The translations under genes and the position numbers were made by a program. The notes beneath the pieces are model-generated. The model did no database searches. It had not been told where the DNA came from and worked only from the letters and a program-made list of their open reading frames with translations. From Deltaproteobacteria bacterium (lineage in GTDB: Bacteria > Bdellovibrionota_C > UBA2361 > JAAYZI01), in the NCBI GenBank assembly GCA_012514925.1, contig JAAYZI010000216.1:1-8229 (forward strand): a stretch of DNA of 8,229 nucleotides, given 5' to 3'. This document shows positions 4,508 to 8,229 of this stretch, in pieces (position 1 is the stretch's first letter; every line of letters starts with the position of its first letter).

Positions 4508-7500
4508 ATGTCAAATTCAGAAGGTAAATTCAAATATCCAGGTGTACGTAGCGCTTTAGATGGCAATACCGCCGTGATTATGTGCGAGCGGGAGTCCACT
4601 GATGCAGCCGGAGCTTACCCCATTACCCCCTCCACCCAGATGGGAGAATACTGGGCTGAAGAGACGGCCAAGGGGCACGTCAACATTTCGAATCGCCCCC
4701 TAATCTTCGTTGAGCCAGAGGGCGAGCACGCAGCCGCAGCCGTCACAGCAGGCATGTCGATGACGGGCCTACGCGCCTCAAACTTCTCTTCTGGTCAAGG
4801 CATAGCTTACATGCACGAGTCGCTCTACGCCGCAGTCGGAAAGCGCCTCACCTACATCTTAAATGTCGGCGCGCGCGCCATGACCAAAGCCACCCTGAAT
4901 GTGCACGCCGGGCACGACGATTATCACTGCGTGGATGACACCGGATTTTTCCAGGTTTTTGGGAAAAATGCCCAGCAGGTCGCTGATCTGAACATTATCT
5001 CACACAAGATCGCTGAGCTTGCCCTCACCCCCGGAATAGTAGCGCAGGACGGCTTTCTAACAACCCATCTGATCGAGTCGATGCTAGTCCCGGAACGGGG
5101 CTTAATTGAGGAGTACCTCGGAAAACCAGAGGACATTATCGACACACCCACAGCTGCCCAAAAACTTCTGTACGGCGATAAGCGCCGCCGCATTCCAGAA
5201 ATGTGGACGGTGGACAATCCTATGATGGTGGGCTTGGTGCAAAATCAAGATTCCTACATGCAGAGCGTAGCCGCGCAGCGGCCGTTCTTCTTTGACCATA
5301 TCCCGGCACTAACAGACCAGTGCATGCGCGAATTCGCAGAATTAACGGGTCGACGCTACGAGCGCGTCCTTACTTACCGCTGCGAAGACGCGGAGTATCT
5401 GATCTTAGGCCAGGGTAGCGTGATTTCAAACGCTGAAGCCGTGGCTGATTACTTGCGAGAGACCCGCGGTCTCAAGATTGGGGTGGTAAACCTGATTATG
5501 TTCCGCCCATTTCCCGGCGATATGCTTACTAAGATCTTAAAGGGCAGAAAAGGTGTGGCCGTTCTGGAGCGCCTCGACCAGCCCCTAGCGGTAGACCTTC
5601 CTCTTATGCGCGAGATCCGGGCGGCCATTTCCAAATCACACGAAAATGCGCTCGCCTCAAACGGCGTCTTACCCTACCCCGACCATGCGGTTTACTCGGT
5701 CCCCGGCGATGCGCCGCTTCTCTATTCGGGTTCTTTCGGTATGGGAAGCCGCGACTTGCAACCAGAAGGCTTGATCGGGGCCGTAGAGAACATGCTCCCC
5801 GGCGGCAAGCAAAAAAAGCTTTTCTATCTTGCAATTGATTTTATCAGAGAGAAACCCTACTCCACCGCTCAAGATGAGTATCAGAAAAAGATCGTGGAGG
5901 CTTACCCAAACGTCAAGGACCTGGCGGTGCATGGCAGCGAGAATCCAAACCTCATGCCGAAGGGTTGCATTACCGTACGCTTCCACTCCGTAGGCGGCTG
6001 GGGCGCTATCACCACCGGCAAGAATTTAGCCATGACCCTCTTCGACCTACTGGGGTACCACATCAAGGCTAACCCCAAGTACGGCTCCGAAAAGAAGGGT
6101 CAGCCGACCACTTATTATTTGGCGGCGTCTCCTGAGCCTATTAAGGTCAACTGCGAGTTCTTCTATGTGGACGTGGTGCTCTCCCCCGATCCAAATGTTT
6201 TCAGGCACACCAACGCTTTAGCAGGACTAAAAGACGGCGGAACTTTTATAATTCAGAGCGATCTAGGCTCGGCTGCTGAAGTCTGGGCCTCTATTCCAGA
6301 TCATTTTCGCCGCATAATCGTCGAGAAAAATATCCGTATTTTCTTCATCGACGCTTTCAAAATAGCACGGGAGGAAGCCTCAGACCCAGAGCTTCAGTAC
6401 CGCATGCAGGGCATCGCCTTCCAGGGCAGCTTCTTTGCAGCCTCCAGAGTTATGCAGGCGGCGAACTTAAGCGAGGAGAGCCTCTTTAAGGCGATCGAGC
6501 ACCAGTTGCAGCATAAGTTCGGAGGGAAAGGCGCGCGTGTGGTTGAAGATAACCTGCGAGTGGTGCGCCGAGGTTACACGGAGCTGCATGAAATCGTGGA
6601 GAAGCCTTTAGGCCCTGAGGTTCAGACGCAAGCTGCTAGTCTTGATACCCCAGCCAAACCTGCGATGCTAACCCTGCTACCGAAGAGTGAAGATCCTAAG
6701 TCCGATATCCACCGTTTCTGGGAACAAACCGGAAACTTCTATCTGCGTGGGATGGGGTCTGACACTATCACGGATCCCTTTGTGGGAACCGGTATTATGC
6801 CCGTTCTTACCGGGTTGATGCGCGACATGACAGGAATCCGTTTTGAGCATCCTGCCTGGATCGCCGAAAATTGCACTGCCTGCGGGAACTGCTACTCGGT
6901 TTGCCCGGATACCGCCCTGCCCGCTCTGGTAAATGATATCTCGGAAATATTTGACACCGTGATACGCCGCCTAGAAGAAAGTGGGCAGAAAATAAATTAC
7001 CTGCACAAAGGTGTACGTACTTTAGAGCCACGTTTACGCGAGCTTATCGCTCAAGCTGGTGCCAAGCCCAAAGTTCGTGAGCTTCTTAGTCAGGCCATCG
7101 CCCAAACTGTAGCCGACGCGGCCCCCGATGAAACAGAGGTCGCCTCCGCTGAGTTTAAACTCTTTGAGGAAGAACTGGGGGACTTCCAGTTCGCAGTAAC
7201 TCGGCCCTATTACACGGTGCCGGAAAAGCGCAACAAAAATAGCGGCGGTCTGCTCTCCATCAACGTTAACCCCTACACCTGTAAAGGGTGCATGGAGTGC
7301 GTTCAGGTCTGTAACGACGATGCCTTAAAGGTGGTCACCCAGACTCCTGAAACCATCTCGGACCTCAGGCGCAACTGGGATTTTTGGCTGAACCTTCCCA
7401 CTACTCCGCGCAAATTTGTGCGGGTCAGTAATTTGGAGGAAGGTATCGGGGCTCTTGAGACTATCCTGCTTGATAAGGATTGCTACACCGCAGTCGCAAG

Positions 7501-8229
7501 CGGCGATGGCGCTTGTTTAGGCTGCTCCGAAAAAACGGTAATCAGGCTGTTTTGCGCGACGGTTGAAGCTCTTATGCAACCGCGCGTAGCTAAGCAGGTT
7601 GAGCGGCTTACAACCTTGATTGAAAAGCTGGAAGGACATATAGCTTCCAACTCCGGCGCAGCCGAGCGTGTAGGCGGGGTCTTAGAGAAGCTTAAAGACC
7701 TCAAGTGGAAGTATGTAGACGGAGTCACAGGTTACGGCCGATCGAAGATGGGCTTAGTTAACTCTACCGGTTGCACGTCGGTATGGGCTAGCACTTACCC
7801 CTTTAACCCTTACCCTTTCCCGTGGACCAACCATCTGTTCCAGGACAGCTCGTCAGTGGCTATGGGTATTTTCGAAGGGCACATGGCGAAAATGGCGGAT
7901 GGGTTCAGGGCGATCCGTATCGCGGAGCTTGAGCTAGAGGGTAAATACGATCCAGACAAGCACTCTGAATTCTTCACCTACTTTAACTGGCGACAGTTTA
8001 GTGACGAGGAGTTCTTGCTCTGCCCGCCGGTGGTAGCCGTGGGCGGTGACGGGTCCATGTACGACATTGGCTTCCAAAATGTCTCGCGGGTCTTGGCTTC
8101 CGGCAAACCCATCAAGATTATGGTAGTGGACACGCAGGTGTACTCCAACACCGGCGGCCAGGCTTGCACCTCAGGGTTCCCTGGTCAGATCTCAGATATG
8201 GCGCAGTACGGTAAGGCCATTCAGGGAAA
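4508..8229 (+). CDS. Large pyruvate/2-oxoacid:ferredoxin oxidoreductase, 3' truncated
   Basis: The reading frame is open for 1240 codons to the window edge with no stop. The ATG follows AAGG (4499-4502) at five bases. This family converts pyruvate and CoA to acetyl-CoA, CO2 and reduced ferredoxin or flavodoxin, using TPP and iron-sulfur clusters. Domains in order are: the N-terminal domain with T40 in YPITPS, E73 and R123 in GARAM, at the places of the substrate and TPP contacts in the Desulfovibrio africanus enzyme; domain II (about 285-400); a gamma domain starting near 487 (GGWGAITTGK); and a two-cluster ferredoxin domain (C789, C792, C795, C799 and C925, C928, C931, C935). Next come proximal-cluster ligands C1003, C1006 and C1089, and the TPP/Mg motif GDG (1180-1182) with YSNTGG (1212-1217). 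The fourth proximal Cys should lie beyond the window. The TPP motif is about 200 residues later than in the classical enzyme of about 1,200 residues, because of inserts between the two ferredoxin clusters (about 808-912) and between C1006 and C1089. I withhold nifJ because this is a long form and the substrate could be another 2-oxoacid. Confidence 0.95.
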   Translation, partial: MSNSEGKFKYPGVRSALDGNTAVIMCERESTDAAGAYPITPSTQMGEYWAEETAKGHVNISNRPLIFVEPEGEHAAAAVTAGMSMTGLRASNFSSGQGIAYMHESLYAAVGKRLTYILNVGARAMTKATLNVHAGHDDYHCVDDTGFFQVFGKNAQQVADLNIISHKIAELALTPGIVAQDGFLTTHLIESMLVPERGLIEEYLGKPEDIIDTPTAAQKLLYGDKRRRIPEMWTVDNPMMVGLVQNQDSYMQSVAAQRPFFFDHIPALTDQCMREFAELTGRRYERVLTYRCEDAEYLILGQGSVISNAEAVADYLRETRGLKIGVVNLIMFRPFPGDMLTKILKGRKGVAVLERLDQPLAVDLPLMREIRAAISKSHENALASNGVLPYPDHAVYSVPGDAPLLYSGSFGMGSRDLQPEGLIGAVENMLPGGKQKKLFYLAIDFIREKPYSTAQDEYQKKIVEAYPNVKDLAVHGSENPNLMPKGCITVRFHSVGGWGAITTGKNLAMTLFDLLGYHIKANPKYGSEKKGQPTTYYLAASPEPIKVNCEFFYVDVVLSPDPNVFRHTNALAGLKDGGTFIIQSDLGSAAEVWASIPDHFRRIIVEKNIRIFFIDAFKIAREEASDPELQYRMQGIAFQGSFFAASRVMQAANLSEESLFKAIEHQLQHKFGGKGARVVEDNLRVVRRGYTELHEIVEKPLGPEVQTQAASLDTPAKPAMLTLLPKSEDPKSDIHRFWEQTGNFYLRGMGSDTITDPFVGTGIMPVLTGLMRDMTGIRFEHPAWIAENCTACGNCYSVCPDTALPALVNDISEIFDTVIRRLEESGQKINYLHKGVRTLEPRLRELIAQAGAKPKVRELLSQAIAQTVADAAPDETEVASAEFKLFEEELGDFQFAVTRPYYTVPEKRNKNSGGLLSINVNPYTCKGCMECVQVCNDDALKVVTQTPETISDLRRNWDFWLNLPTTPRKFVRVSNLEEGIGALETILLDKDCYTAVASGDGACLGCSEKTVIRLFCATVEALMQPRVAKQVERLTTLIEKLEGHIASNSGAAERVGGVLEKLKDLKWKYVDGVTGYGRSKMGLVNSTGCTSVWASTYPFNPYPFPWTNHLFQDSSSVAMGIFEGHMAKMADGFRAIRIAELELEGKYDPDKHSEFFTYFNWRQFSDEEFLLCPPVVAVGGDGSMYDIGFQNVSRVLASGKPIKIMVVDTQVYSNTGGQACTSGFPGQISDMAQYGKAIQG

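Noticed and set aside
4924..5986. Minus-strand ORFs inside the oxidoreductase
   Set aside because: Low-complexity Arg/Ser-rich translations antisense to a clearly conserved gene.

Overview
The window reads as bacterial chromosome of mixed base composition, with Shine-Dalgarno-led genes, a Sec-type signal peptide and standard code. It suggests a Gram-negative bacterium able to metabolise pyruvate through iron-sulfur enzymes. The phylum cannot be fixed from the sequence. I see no tRNA, rRNA, CRISPR array, transposase, phage gene or defence system.

Left part (1-2395, plus strand). A non-coding leader of about 350 bases carries a striking long hairpin (72-158) and several smaller dyads. It is followed by an acidic exported protein of unknown family (347-1153), an RmlC-like cupin sugar epimerase (1295-1864), a terminator/attenuator-like structure (1986-2030), and a small cytoplasmic protein of unknown family (2048-2395). 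The region between this last gene and the convergent pgm (2396-2558) holds a 12-bp tandem repeat, a GC-rich bipartite hairpin and a TC/GA palindrome.

Right part (2559-8229). A complete phosphoglucomutase gene (pgm) lies on the minus strand. It is divergent from a very large pyruvate/2-oxoacid:ferredoxin oxidoreductase, whose 3' end is cut by the window edge. The 302-bp divergent region between them contains a G7 tract, several dyads and a candidate promoter for the oxidoreductase.

How they fit. Pgm interconverts glucose-6-phosphate and glucose-1-phosphate. Glucose-1-phosphate is the precursor of dTDP-sugars, on which RmlC-type epimerases act, so pgm and the cupin gene can be linked through nucleotide-sugar synthesis. 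The oxidoreductase sits at the other end of sugar breakdown, turning pyruvate into acetyl-CoA, CO2 and reduced ferredoxin. These links are inferred from families; no operon unites the genes.

The most unusual observations are: (i) the leader hairpin, whose deviations from perfect pairing are all G-U wobbles in the plus-strand RNA; (ii) the oversized oxidoreductase, with about 200 residues more than the classical enzyme before its TPP motif; (iii) the epimerase-like cupin with a near-complete cupin metal-ligand pattern; and (iv) a terminator whose arm can pair with either of two identical CTCGA segments, directly after a 24-codon ORF.
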